From Puniceicoccales bacterium (GTDB taxonomy: Bacteria > Verrucomicrobiota > Verrucomicrobiia > Opitutales > JAIRKQ01): a DNA stretch of 24,210 nt. Below the pieces are notes generated by a model. That model ran no database searches. It saw only the letters and a program-made list of their open reading frames with translations, and had not been told where the DNA came from. The stretch lies in NCBI GenBank assembly GCA_031279395.1, contig JAITIO010000023.1, positions 1 to 24,210 of the forward strand. The letters run 5' to 3'. Positions 1 to 6,423 of this stretch are shown piece by piece; position 1 is the stretch's first letter; every line of letters starts with the position of its first letter. Both the position numbers and the translations under genes were made by a program.

Positions 1-1
1 T

Positions 2-433
2 CAACTATTTGACATAAAAATAATCTGTAAAACCGAAAAAGATACGCGAAATTTAGCCATGAACTTTGCCAAATTGTTGCCCCACAATTCATCCATTGCC
101 CTAATCGGTGACCTTGGTACGGGGAAAACAACATTTGTCGGTGGGCTAGCCCATGGACTTGGCATATCCGATACCGTTCGTAGCCCATCGTTTAATATTT
201 TAAACATCTACTCATCCGGTGTTTCTCTCTTACACATCGATGCTTACCGCCTCGATGGATCCGAACAAGCAACGGAAACACTAATGCTCAACGATTTTCT
301 ACTCCCGCCATACTATTTGGTTGTGGAATGGCCAGAACGGCTATACAATTTCTTAGAAACGTGCACTTTTAAGATCACGTTTTCAATGAATGATGATTTT
401 TCTAGGACAATTTGCATTCGGCAGGCACATTAA
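2..433 (+). CDS. tsaE: TsaE, tRNA threonylcarbamoyladenosine biosynthesis ATPase (5' partial)
   Basis: TsaE is the small P-loop ATPase that works with TsaB and TsaD to make the t6A modification at A37 of ANN-decoding tRNAs in the cytoplasm. Visible in the sequence are a Walker A loop (GDLGTGKTTF), the RSPSFNIL segment matching the family SPTF motif, HIDAYRL, and VVEWPERL near the end, all in the family order. The first ATG is at 59, but the frame is open to the left edge, and the codons before 59 encode TRNLAMNFAKLL, which matches the helix preceding the P-loop in complete TsaE proteins. The true start is therefore probably outside the window. The gene converges on the mlaF-like gene on the other strand with about 29 bases between stops. 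Confidence 0.9.
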   Translation, partial: QLFDIKIICKTEKDTRNLAMNFAKLLPHNSSIALIGDLGTGKTTFVGGLAHGLGISDTVRSPSFNILNIYSSGVSLLHIDAYRLDGSEQATETLMLNDFLLPPYYLVVEWPERLYNFLETCTFKITFSMNDDFSRTICIRQAH

Positions 434-435
434 TC

Positions 436-462
436 TTCCCGATCCACCTTTCTTCACGGGAA
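436..462. terminator. Possible weak bidirectional hairpin between tsaE and mlaF
   Basis: TTCCCG at 436-441 pairs with CGGGAA at 457-462 across a 15-base loop. The hairpin sits exactly between the two convergent stop codons (433 and 463). Neither strand has a strong T tract after it, so the terminator assignment is tentative and rests mainly on position. Confidence 0.25.
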
Positions 463-1218
463 CTAACTCTGGACGATTTTTGTTTCCCTCGAGAGGAAAG
501 CTACAACATTTTTGTCATTCGAAGATACCAAAAGTTCATGGGGTGTCCCCGTTGCCGTAATTGTTTTCGATTCAACGTCTAAGTAGATAGCTCGAGTTCC
601 AATTGCGAAAATACTCGCAAGGTCATGGGTAACAATAACAACCGTAATTCCAAGACTTTCCCTGAGCTCCAGGATTAAATCATCCAGCCGTTTTGCAGAA
701 ACAGAATCAAGACCAGCCGATGGTTCATCAAAAAATAATATCTCCGGGTCGAGGGCTATGGCCCTTGCCAAACCGGCACGTTTTTGCATACCCCCGGAAA
801 TCTGTGATGGATAGAAATTTTCAAATCCTTTGAGCCCAACCAATGACAGTTTCAAAGCGACGATTTCTTCGATTTCTTTTCCGTTCAAAGATGTATACGT
901 TTCCAATGGCAGTGCTACATTTTCTGCCAAAGTCATAGAACTCCACAGTGCTCCACCCTGGTACAGTACCCCTATTTTTTCGCCGTAAAAACCGTGGACA
1001 TTGATTATGGAATTGATATCCTTGCCATCGTAAAAAATTTTTTTATGACTAACTCGCTTAAGCCCAAGCAAGTATTTTAACAGTGTGCTCTTACCACACC
1101 CACTCTGGCCGATTATCAGGAAAATTTCTCCTTGCTGCACGTCGAATGAAAGATTTCGCATGATCACATAATTATCGTAGGCCATGTTTAGATTTTTGAC
1201 TGAAATTTTTGGCATCAT
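463..1218 (-). CDS. mlaF: MlaF-like ABC transporter ATP-binding protein (phospholipid transport)
   Basis: This is the cytoplasmic ATPase of an Mla/MCE-type lipid transporter, which moves phospholipids between the inner and outer membranes. In the 251 residues, Walker A is GQSGCGKST at 37-45, the signature SGGMQKR lies at 141-147, Walker B is LFFDE at 161-165, and the switch His is in VIVTHD (H198). SGGMQKR and DEPSAGLDSV are typical of the MlaF/Ttg2A branch rather than of drug exporters. The start overlaps the stop of the permease gene by one base (TAATG on the minus strand), pointing to translational coupling. No MCE substrate-binding gene (mlaD) follows; the next gene is convergent tsaE. 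An in-frame second ATG is the third codon pair over (MMPK), so the exact start may shift by one codon. Confidence 0.9.
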   Translation of the reverse strand: MMPKISVKNLNMAYDNYVIMRNLSFDVQQGEIFLIIGQSGCGKSTLLKYLLGLKRVSHKKIFYDGKDINSIINVHGFYGEKIGVLYQGGALWSSMTLAENVALPLETYTSLNGKEIEEIVALKLSLVGLKGFENFYPSQISGGMQKRAGLARAIALDPEILFFDEPSAGLDSVSAKRLDDLILELRESLGITVVIVTHDLASIFAIGTRAIYLDVESKTITATGTPHELLVSSNDKNVVAFLSRETKIVQS

Positions 1219-2411
1219 TATATTTCAAGCAAAGAAAATATTACCGCAAAAATTGCATCCATTACGATTATAGCTGTGATACTTGTTACAACAGCTGTCG
1301 TTGTTGTCAACCCGACATCCTCGGCACTACGTTTACATTGAAGGCCTTTTTGACATCCAATTGCCGCGATAAAAAATCCAAAAAAGCAACTTTTGATTAT
1401 CCCGACAAAAAAATCATTTAGGCAAACGACATTGGCTGTTTGTGCACAATAACGAACAATGGTCAAATTCGTTGTAGATATTGCAGCACATAGCCCTCCC
1501 AGAATCCCTATGAAGGAGGAAAATATGCATAGCAGTGGCATCATCAACGTTAATGCTATGACTCGTGGCAAAGCGAGAAAATTTATGATAGAAAATCCCG
1601 CCGTTTGCAGTGCATCGACTTCGTCGTTGACCATCATTGTCCCTATGGTCGCAGCGAACGCTGCCCCCGTACGACCAGACATTATAATGCCGGTCATAAT
1701 GCACCCCATTTCGCGCATCATGGAAATTCCAACCAGGTTTGCCACGTAAATATTCGCTCCGAATTGCGATAGTTGCAAAACGCTGACAAATGCTATTATG
1801 AAGCCAACTAGAAAACTTATCAAGAAAACAATTGGCAATGCCTTTACTCCAACCTCTTGTAACACTACGGCAAATTCTCGGCCACGAATTTTTACCTTGC
1901 CCCCAATAAAAAATACTATTCCTATCAATAGCTTCCCCACAAAACCTAGAAAAGTCCTTAGGTTAAAAAAAACTAACAATCCAACACAACCAATGGATTC
2001 AAACATCGTAGATTTCTTTTGGCTAGCAGGCGGTGTATTTCTAACCGGAGAAGTTCTAGATAGTTCTATTAATCTGCGTATACCCGAAGGGACGTTGTCG
2101 CCGTTGATGGTTAAATTTTTAGATTCGCAGGAGTCTAAAATGTGTATTAAAAAGTTGATCAAAGCGGAATCCCAACTCTTTAGGTCCACGAATTTCAGGT
2201 CAACTTTTTGAATGGAAGGTTTTGATAATATTGTTTCGATGAACTCTTCGGCATGGGGATGTTTTTCATAGATGCTCCAAGTACCGGAAATGGAAATAAT
2301 GGCAATATTTTTGTTTTCTAGTTTTAACTCAGCAATTTTTGTCATATTTTTTTCAAAAAACTCTTTCCCGAGGAAAATAACCTCTGGACGGGGAGTAAAA
2401 TTTTCTAACAA
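1218..2411 (-). CDS. mlaE: MlaE-like lipid transport permease with N-terminal STAS domain
   Basis: This is the integral inner-membrane permease that partners the adjacent ATPase in phospholipid transport. Residues about 25-120 (NIAIISISGTWSIY, VDLKFVDLKSWDSALINFL) look like a STAS domain, comparable to free-standing MlaB. Residues about 150-397 are the MlaE permease, with several long hydrophobic segments and the conserved MREMGCIMTGIIMSGRTGAA stretch followed by ATIGTMMVNDEVDAL. The STAS-permease fusion is known in other bacteria and accounts for the absence of a separate mlaB here. The start is uncertain: the frame opens after a stop near 2451, and the only upstream start is TTG at 2411, with just a GGGAA-like element before it. 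The next in-frame ATG is residue 23 (MTKIAEL), which would still keep the STAS core. Confidence 0.88.
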   Translation of the reverse strand: MLENFTPRPEVIFLGKEFFEKNMTKIAELKLENKNIAIISISGTWSIYEKHPHAEEFIETILSKPSIQKVDLKFVDLKSWDSALINFLIHILDSCESKNLTINGDNVPSGIRRLIELSRTSPVRNTPPASQKKSTMFESIGCVGLLVFFNLRTFLGFVGKLLIGIVFFIGGKVKIRGREFAVVLQEVGVKALPIVFLISFLVGFIIAFVSVLQLSQFGANIYVANLVGISMMREMGCIMTGIIMSGRTGAAFAATIGTMMVNDEVDALQTAGFSIINFLALPRVIALTLMMPLLCIFSSFIGILGGLCAAISTTNLTIVRYCAQTANVVCLNDFFVGIIKSCFFGFFIAAIGCQKGLQCKRSAEDVGLTTTTAVVTSITAIIVMDAIFAVIFSLLEI

Positions 2412-2569
2412 TTCCCAATGAAAATATACAAGTATTATGTAAAAAGCAACTTAAAAAGGAGGGAGCAAAGATCCATCTAAATAAGGTAAAAAACTGAGGG
2501 CATTTTCATGTTAATTCTTCGACCGCTTTTTTAGGCTTGACATCAGGGATGATATGTGTTTTTTGTAAG

Positions 2570-2586
2570 AACACTTAATGAGTGTT
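2570..2586. promoter_or_regulatory. Short inverted repeat, possible operator
   Basis: AACACT at 2570-2575 and AGTGTT at 2581-2586 form a perfect 6-bp inverted repeat around TAATG. It lies about 65 bases before the secreted-protein start at 2653. A TTGACA hexamer sits just upstream at about 2537-2542, without a convincing -10 at standard spacing. The arrangement resembles an operator or a small leader hairpin; no T tract follows. Confidence 0.3.
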
Positions 2587-2617
2587 TTAGTGTTAAATTA
2601 TTGAGTATGCAGGAAAT

Positions 2618-2645
2618 TACCATACACTGAATACCATACACTGAA
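2618..2645 (+). repeat. Perfect tandem 14-bp repeat before a secreted-protein gene
   Basis: TACCATACACTGAA occurs twice back to back (2618-2631 and 2632-2645), ending seven bases before the start codon at 2653. It lies in the 5' leader, and a GGAAACC element directly after the second copy is the only Shine-Dalgarno-like sequence. It may be a recent duplication or a paired binding site. Nothing similar is visible at the other gene starts in the window. Confidence 0.75.
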
Positions 2646-2652
2646 GGAAACC

Positions 2653-3639
2653 ATGGAAAAAATTAAAACGATAAAATTTATTTTACTTCCGATTTTGTCC
2701 GTTATTTTAACACATGCATACTGTTTCAACGAAATACAAGGAGGGGACATTTTTCAGGTAAAAGATAATCATTATGTTCCGATATTCAACGATGATATTA
2801 TAAATTTGACATATAAAAGTGGTCCCAAAGGAAGTTGTTGCAAGAGTCTTGATATCGTATTGCTGCCATTATCTACGATCCGGATCGTAGAGATGGGGAA
2901 AAATGAAAATGTTGAGGTTGAATATTGTGTAAGCGAAACAATTAGGGGAAGGGGGTTTACCCATGTAAATTTTATTAGAAATTCGATGGCACCGGTAAAA
3001 GGTGAATTTTGGAAGGTGGCATTGCAAAACAAACGTTATCCGTTGAGCCTACAAGAGTTTCGAAAAGCATGTTACAGGTGTGTAAGCGAGAAAATTCCAT
3101 ACTGTACCGGAGCAAGCAATTTTGACAGGATTGATTTAAATGAAATGTATTCTTTTACTAAAGAAAAAGATAATTTTTTACAAAATGAAGAATACAGGAT
3201 TCGTGGATTCGATGGTTTTGGATTTTTATATTTTGTGTCAAACGGGACCTTGGGGCGTGAATCAGATGATTTAGGTACGATGGGAGAAAAACTATTTACA
3301 TTTGATACCAAAAAAAAATATTCTTTCAGGGAGAAAAAATCAGTTTTAAGCCTCATGCGAGATTCGGACTATATTCTTATACAGCGCAAAAAAAAAGGGT
3401 CCAACAAGAAATCATGGTATGTGGTAATGTCATTCAATGGCGGTTTTCTAGAATTTAAGGGGAAAAAGCATGGTATTGTTTTTACAGAAAAAGAATCTAC
3501 TGTGAAAAGACTGGATACTCTACTGAATAGAGCCCTATTGTCCGGGAGCGATCTGTATATTATGCGTTGGCATCCTAAATTAAAGGCGTTACTCGGGCCG
3601 AGAGAAGCTATCCTAGAACGGAAAATGCCTTTACACTAG
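2653..3639 (+). CDS. Secreted protein, probable degenerate NlpC/P60-like domain
   Basis: The 328-residue product begins with a Sec signal peptide (K/R-rich start, hydrophobic core about 8-20, probable cleavage near HAYC at 21-24), so it is exported to the periplasm or beyond. Residues about 30-110 could be an SH3-like domain. From about 145 the layout resembles NlpC/P60 cell-wall peptidases: IPYCTGASNFDRID in place of the usual PYVWGG segment, then RGFDGFGFLYFVSNGTLGR at 184-202, which matches the catalytic GFDCSGLLYFV...LPR motif, then WYVVMSFNGGFLEF at about 255-268 where HVGIYLGNGxFIEA is expected. The nucleophile Cys is Gly188, and the His position is Trp/Tyr. If the assignment is right, the domain cannot hydrolyse in the normal way and may instead bind wall peptides. 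Five cysteines lie outside the signal peptide. The assignment is by motif resemblance only; otherwise it is an unknown secreted protein. Confidence 0.65.
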   Translation: MEKIKTIKFILLPILSVILTHAYCFNEIQGGDIFQVKDNHYVPIFNDDIINLTYKSGPKGSCCKSLDIVLLPLSTIRIVEMGKNENVEVEYCVSETIRGRGFTHVNFIRNSMAPVKGEFWKVALQNKRYPLSLQEFRKACYRCVSEKIPYCTGASNFDRIDLNEMYSFTKEKDNFLQNEEYRIRGFDGFGFLYFVSNGTLGRESDDLGTMGEKLFTFDTKKKYSFREKKSVLSLMRDSDYILIQRKKKGSNKKSWYVVMSFNGGFLEFKGKKHGIVFTEKESTVKRLDTLLNRALLSGSDLYIMRWHPKLKALLGPREAILERKMPLH

Positions 3640-3764
3640 GTTGAGGTTAGAGTCAGATCTTATAGAGACACAGTCTCCCCATTTAGTTTAGCGATGGATC
3701 TGCCAAAATAGAAGTTTTCGTAAAATGAAAAGTTTAAAAGAAAAACTGAAAAATTAAACAATTC

Positions 3765-3782
3765 TGACCGATCGACCGGTCA
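3765..3782. terminator. Bidirectional hairpin between convergent genes
   Basis: TGACCG at 3765-3770 pairs with CGGTCA at 3777-3782 around a 6-base loop. On the + strand it is followed by TTTATTTTG. On the - strand it is followed by a T-rich stretch (GAATTGTTTAATTTTTC), so it could terminate both convergent genes. The glycoside hydrolase stop codon (3780-3782 on the - strand) is inside one arm. The stem is short, so the call is moderate at best. Confidence 0.45.
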
Positions 3783-4967
3783 TTTATTTTGATCGAATAA
3801 AGCCCTCAGGAGTATGGCGAATTGTGCGGTTGTGCTTTCCCTGTTGCCGTTGGGCGTTTCACCATTTTCAATGGCTTGCCAATAGGCCTCTGGTACGTTT
3901 TGATCTCCCAATTCGTAATCCATACCATCCCAATTATCTTCCCGGAATGCATAAAAAGCATAATGCCATCCGCACTCGTCGAAGATGGAAATGAGGTCCG
4001 AAAAATATTCGGGTAAGCCCTTTTGTTTTCTATAACAGCCGAACTCTCCCACCAAAATTCTATTCGATGGAATGGCGTGGGCCCTTTGAAATTCAATGAC
4101 CGGCTCCATATATTTGTGCAAAGCCTCGTAGTCCCAATTTTGCCCATCCATATCTCCCGGATAAACATATGTTCCGGCGTTTAACTTGTGGTTTGTGTAT
4201 TCATAGGGCTCATACATGTGAAAGGAATAGATAACATTATTGTCGTCTAACTTTCTGAGTTGTTTGAACGCGTTGGGATCTCCATAGGCCGAACTATCGA
4301 CGATAATCGGTGTGTTCGCATCCACTTTCCTTATCTCTCCGATTACCAAATTGTAGAAATCAAATAGCATTTTTTGGATCTTTTTCTGTTCCACGCTTGA
4401 GATATGGCAATTTTTCTGATCAAAAAGCCGTTCCGGATGGGGCTCATTCAAAATGTTATAGCCCACAACTATTTCGTAATCGCGCAATTCCTGTGCCAAA
4501 TTCTTCCAGAACCTTGCTGCCTGCTGTTGAAAATCGGCATCCTGCCAAATTCTCAAGTCATCTTCATCGCCATTGAGCTGCTTCCATCTGGAACCGGGCA
4601 GGCCCAACATGGTAATGATGACTGGCATATCCTCTTCCGCACAAACATCGAGAATTTTCTTCAGCAGTGCCAAATCATCCCCATTGAGATGTTCATAGCA
4701 ATCAGCATTGCCCATGAGAAAATCTTGTCCTGCGCTCGGGAATTTGTCCAAGGCCAACCTAATAAACCCTATTCCATAAACTTTTGCCGCCCGAATATCT
4801 TCTTGAAAAATCTTTTCATTGAAAACATTGGCCCCCTTTTTCACTTTTTCCCAAAACAATATTTTCGGGCGAGCACTACCATCGAAAGCCACCCCTGAAT
4901 GGGGTGGAAAGATTATCGATAGCAGCAGCATTGAAACATAACAAAACGTCTTTATTCTTCGCCCCAT
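3780..4967 (-). CDS. Secreted glycoside hydrolase family 5 (cellulase/endo-beta-glucanase-like)
   Basis: This is an exported TIM-barrel glycosidase predicted to hydrolyse beta-1,4-linked glucan or a related polysaccharide. In the 395 residues, a signal peptide (MGRRIKTFCYVSMLLLSII, ending around GVAF) is followed by the GH5 landmarks: the acid/base Glu in GYNILNEPHPE (E175), the HMYEPYEYT segment, the nucleophile Glu in ILVGEFGCYR (E308), and an aromatic-rich HYAFYAFRED strand. No carbohydrate-binding module or dockerin is evident. The frame extends ten codons upstream to a TTG at 4997, but the ATG at 4967 places the basic start of the signal peptide correctly and has GGAAGG upstream, so I prefer it. 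The gene stands alone, with no sugar transporter or other glycosidase nearby. Exact substrate (cellulose, mannan, mixed glucan) cannot be told from the sequence by eye. Confidence 0.88.
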   Translation of the reverse strand: MGRRIKTFCYVSMLLLSIIFPPHSGVAFDGSARPKILFWEKVKKGANVFNEKIFQEDIRAAKVYGIGFIRLALDKFPSAGQDFLMGNADCYEHLNGDDLALLKKILDVCAEEDMPVIITMLGLPGSRWKQLNGDEDDLRIWQDADFQQQAARFWKNLAQELRDYEIVVGYNILNEPHPERLFDQKNCHISSVEQKKIQKMLFDFYNLVIGEIRKVDANTPIIVDSSAYGDPNAFKQLRKLDDNNVIYSFHMYEPYEYTNHKLNAGTYVYPGDMDGQNWDYEALHKYMEPVIEFQRAHAIPSNRILVGEFGCYRKQKGLPEYFSDLISIFDECGWHYAFYAFREDNWDGMDYELGDQNVPEAYWQAIENGETPNGNRESTTAQFAILLRALFDQNK

Positions 4968-5094
4968 AAATTCAACACCTTCCACATGTTTAAACAAAGC
5001 ACTCTTCTAATATTTGAACTCAAACATGCAACATTTTACCGGCTGTTTTTGCATTAAAAGAGAAAATCGCAAAATTCTCTAAAATTAACTTGCC

Positions 5095-5355
5095 TTATCC
5101 TGTCACCATAACTGCCCACTCATCGCAGTCGATGATTTGCCTATGCAATTTTTGAATTTCTTTAGCGGGTTGCAGATCACAAAAAATTTTCAGGATAAAG
5201 CAGAGTTGATCGAGGTAGTGGCCCAGAATATCTAATTTTTTACCAGATGCAACCGCCATCGTGGACTTACCGGACGCACTTGTCTCAAAAATCACAATCC
5301 TTCTTCCAATAACTCCCGCTAAAATTCCACCACAACCGTGTTTGCGTTGTACCAA
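5095..5355 (-). CDS. Doubtful small hypothetical ORF
   Basis: I do not recognise this 86-codon frame. It starts at TTG (5355) with no clear ribosome-binding site; the frame is open upstream to a stop near 5416. The C-terminal half (LDILGHYLDQLCFILKIF, LQPAKEIQKLHRQIIDCDEW) has the look of amphipathic helices and reads like protein. The first part (HGCGGILAGVIGRRIVIFETSASGKST) contains a GKST run but not a proper P-loop. Downstream, a weak AGAGAA...TTCTCT hairpin followed by TTTT (about 5060-5080, - strand) could terminate it. It may be a real small gene, or the 3' remnant of a decayed one together with the equally unconvincing frame at 5390-5686. Confidence 0.3.
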   Translation of the reverse strand: MVQRKHGCGGILAGVIGRRIVIFETSASGKSTMAVASGKKLDILGHYLDQLCFILKIFCDLQPAKEIQKLHRQIIDCDEWAVMVTG

Positions 5356-5683
5356 ATGACCAAATTTTAAAAGATTTTTTGGAAAATGGTTAAGCTGCGT
5401 GGATTGGCGAGCAAACTATGTAAACGATGGATTTCGGCCGTAAGCTTTTTACTAAACTGGTGAAAATTCTACATCCGTTCCCATCCCGGACACATTCGCT
5501 AAGCCTTGTGTCGTCGATGGTAGTGCAGCAACGATTTCCTGTGAGAGTAGAATTATTGTCAGGTTTATGCCCCGAGGGTCTAAAATTGATTCTCTTGGGA
5601 TTGTTATTTACGAGTCCTGAACTTAAAATTTTATTTTTTCCACACTGCAAAATTGTTTCCTTGGATACCACTCTCAAAATATT
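5356..5683. other. Stretch without a supported gene
   Basis: Open frames cross this stretch on both strands (a + strand ATG frame at 5427-5732 and a - strand GTG frame at 5390-5686), but neither shows a recognisable domain or a good ribosome-binding site. Both run into or start at the palindrome at 5684-5725. I found no tRNA, tmRNA or RNase P signature. It may be decayed coding sequence. Confidence 0.5.
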
Positions 5684-5725
5684 CACTGTATATCAGGTTG
5701 ACCATGGTCAACCTGATATACAGTG
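5684..5725. repeat. 42-bp perfect palindrome
   Basis: The arm CACTGTATATCAGGTTGACC at 5684-5703 and its exact complement at 5706-5725 meet at a central AT (5704-5705), with no spacer and no mismatch over 42 bases. It begins three bases beyond the stop codon of the helix-turn-helix gene on the - strand. As RNA it would form a hairpin of roughly 19 bp; on the - strand AATATTTT follows, so it could act as that gene's terminator. The perfect symmetry including the centre also suits a dimeric protein-binding site or a cruciform. Confidence 0.9.
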
Positions 5726-5728
5726 GTG

Positions 5729-6148
5729 TTAGTTATCCGTTGATATTCGTCTACCAAATAAATTCGAGGTCCGACTATGGATTATGTGGTCTATTTGACT
5801 TTGAATTTTTAACAGCTGGGACACGGATCGATTTTTCAAAATTTCACCCAATCTTTCAATAAAATCGTCAGGAGAGAAGTTTGCTGTTTCAAAAAGAAAC
5901 AGCAATATGTTTTCGCGAGAAATCATATAGGTCCGTCTTTTTTCTTCCCCTCTAGGAGCACTTCCATTCAACAGATGTCCAAGAATTTTTTGATTATCAA
6001 ATGCATTGCGCACATATTGATCTGTCTTTCCAATTATTGCGGCCATCTCCTTGGGCGAAAACCACCGTTGAGTTGTAGGTATCAAAAATGAGAAATGTTC
6101 ATAGGACTTTATTGCTTGAGTATTATACTTTGGATCTATCATTTCCAT
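5729..6148 (-). CDS. Small helix-turn-helix DNA-binding protein
   Basis: This is a probable DNA-binding regulator of about 139 residues. The core RWFSPKEMAAIIGKTDQYVRNAF looks like a winged or MerR/excisionase-type helix-turn-helix (helix, turn at IGKT, recognition helix QYVRNAF), followed by a basic wing-like segment (EEKRRTYMISRENILLFL) and a C-terminal helical region (FIERLGEILKN, LLKIQSQIDHII) that could dimerise. The frame runs up to a TTG at 6247, but the preferred start is ATG 6148 (or ATG 6142), because the upstream part overlaps another open frame ending at 6169. No strong ribosome-binding site is visible. The stop is followed within three bases by the 42-bp palindrome, so self-binding is conceivable. 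Target and partner are unknown. Confidence 0.65.
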   Translation of the reverse strand: MEMIDPKYNTQAIKSYEHFSFLIPTTQRWFSPKEMAAIIGKTDQYVRNAFDNQKILGHLLNGSAPRGEEKRRTYMISRENILLFLFETANFSPDDFIERLGEILKNRSVSQLLKIQSQIDHIIHSRTSNLFGRRISTDN

Positions 6149-6168
6149 AACATTAGTTGTATTTTGGT

Positions 6169-6396
6169 CTAATATGTGGCAACAAACCAAATACGTCGGC
6201 GGTCGACTGATACAAAACCTCGGAACTCTTTTTTCGATTTTACCCAAAGTTTTGGTCGATCGCTAATGTCTGTGTCGGTTTGATATAGTTTTTTCTGCCC
6301 TGGGGTCAAAGTTTTTACATCAATGGTGGAAAAATTTTCACAATGACCATTGATTGTTTCAATTGGGTCTTTTCTTGAAAAATTTCTGAAAAACAC
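6169..6396 (-). CDS. Small hypothetical protein, possibly membrane-anchored
   Basis: This is an unrecognised 75-codon frame with a GTG start at 6396, ending 20 bases before the preferred start of the helix-turn-helix gene, so the two could be cotranscribed. The body is polar and protein-like (IDVKTLTPGQKKLYQTDTD, LWVKSKKEFRGFVSVDRRR). The frame stays open 12 codons upstream of the GTG and there encodes LITLAAITVFFRNFSRK, which resembles the end of a transmembrane or signal segment. No ATG, GTG or TTG precedes that segment before a stop just inside the divergent chaperone gene. Either the real start is a non-standard codon, the 5' end is damaged, or the hydrophobic run is chance. Confidence 0.4.
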   Translation of the reverse strand: MFFRNFSRKDPIETINGHCENFSTIDVKTLTPGQKKLYQTDTDISDRPKLWVKSKKEFRGFVSVDRRRIWFVATY

Positions 6397-6423
6397 TGTT
6401 ATGGCGGCGAGAGTAATTAAATC

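Noticed and set aside
1459..2211. Two + strand frames of 96 and 137 codons
   Set aside because: Both are antisense to the mlaE permease, whose conserved motif runs through the same bases.
4404..4898. 164-codon + strand frame
   Set aside because: Lies wholly inside the glycoside hydrolase gene on the other strand, which has clear catalytic motifs; it is an antisense shadow.
5427..5732. 101-codon + strand ATG frame ending in the palindrome
   Set aside because: No ribosome-binding site, no recognisable motif, and its 3' end is simply the palindrome and beyond; composition is not more protein-like than the opposite strand.
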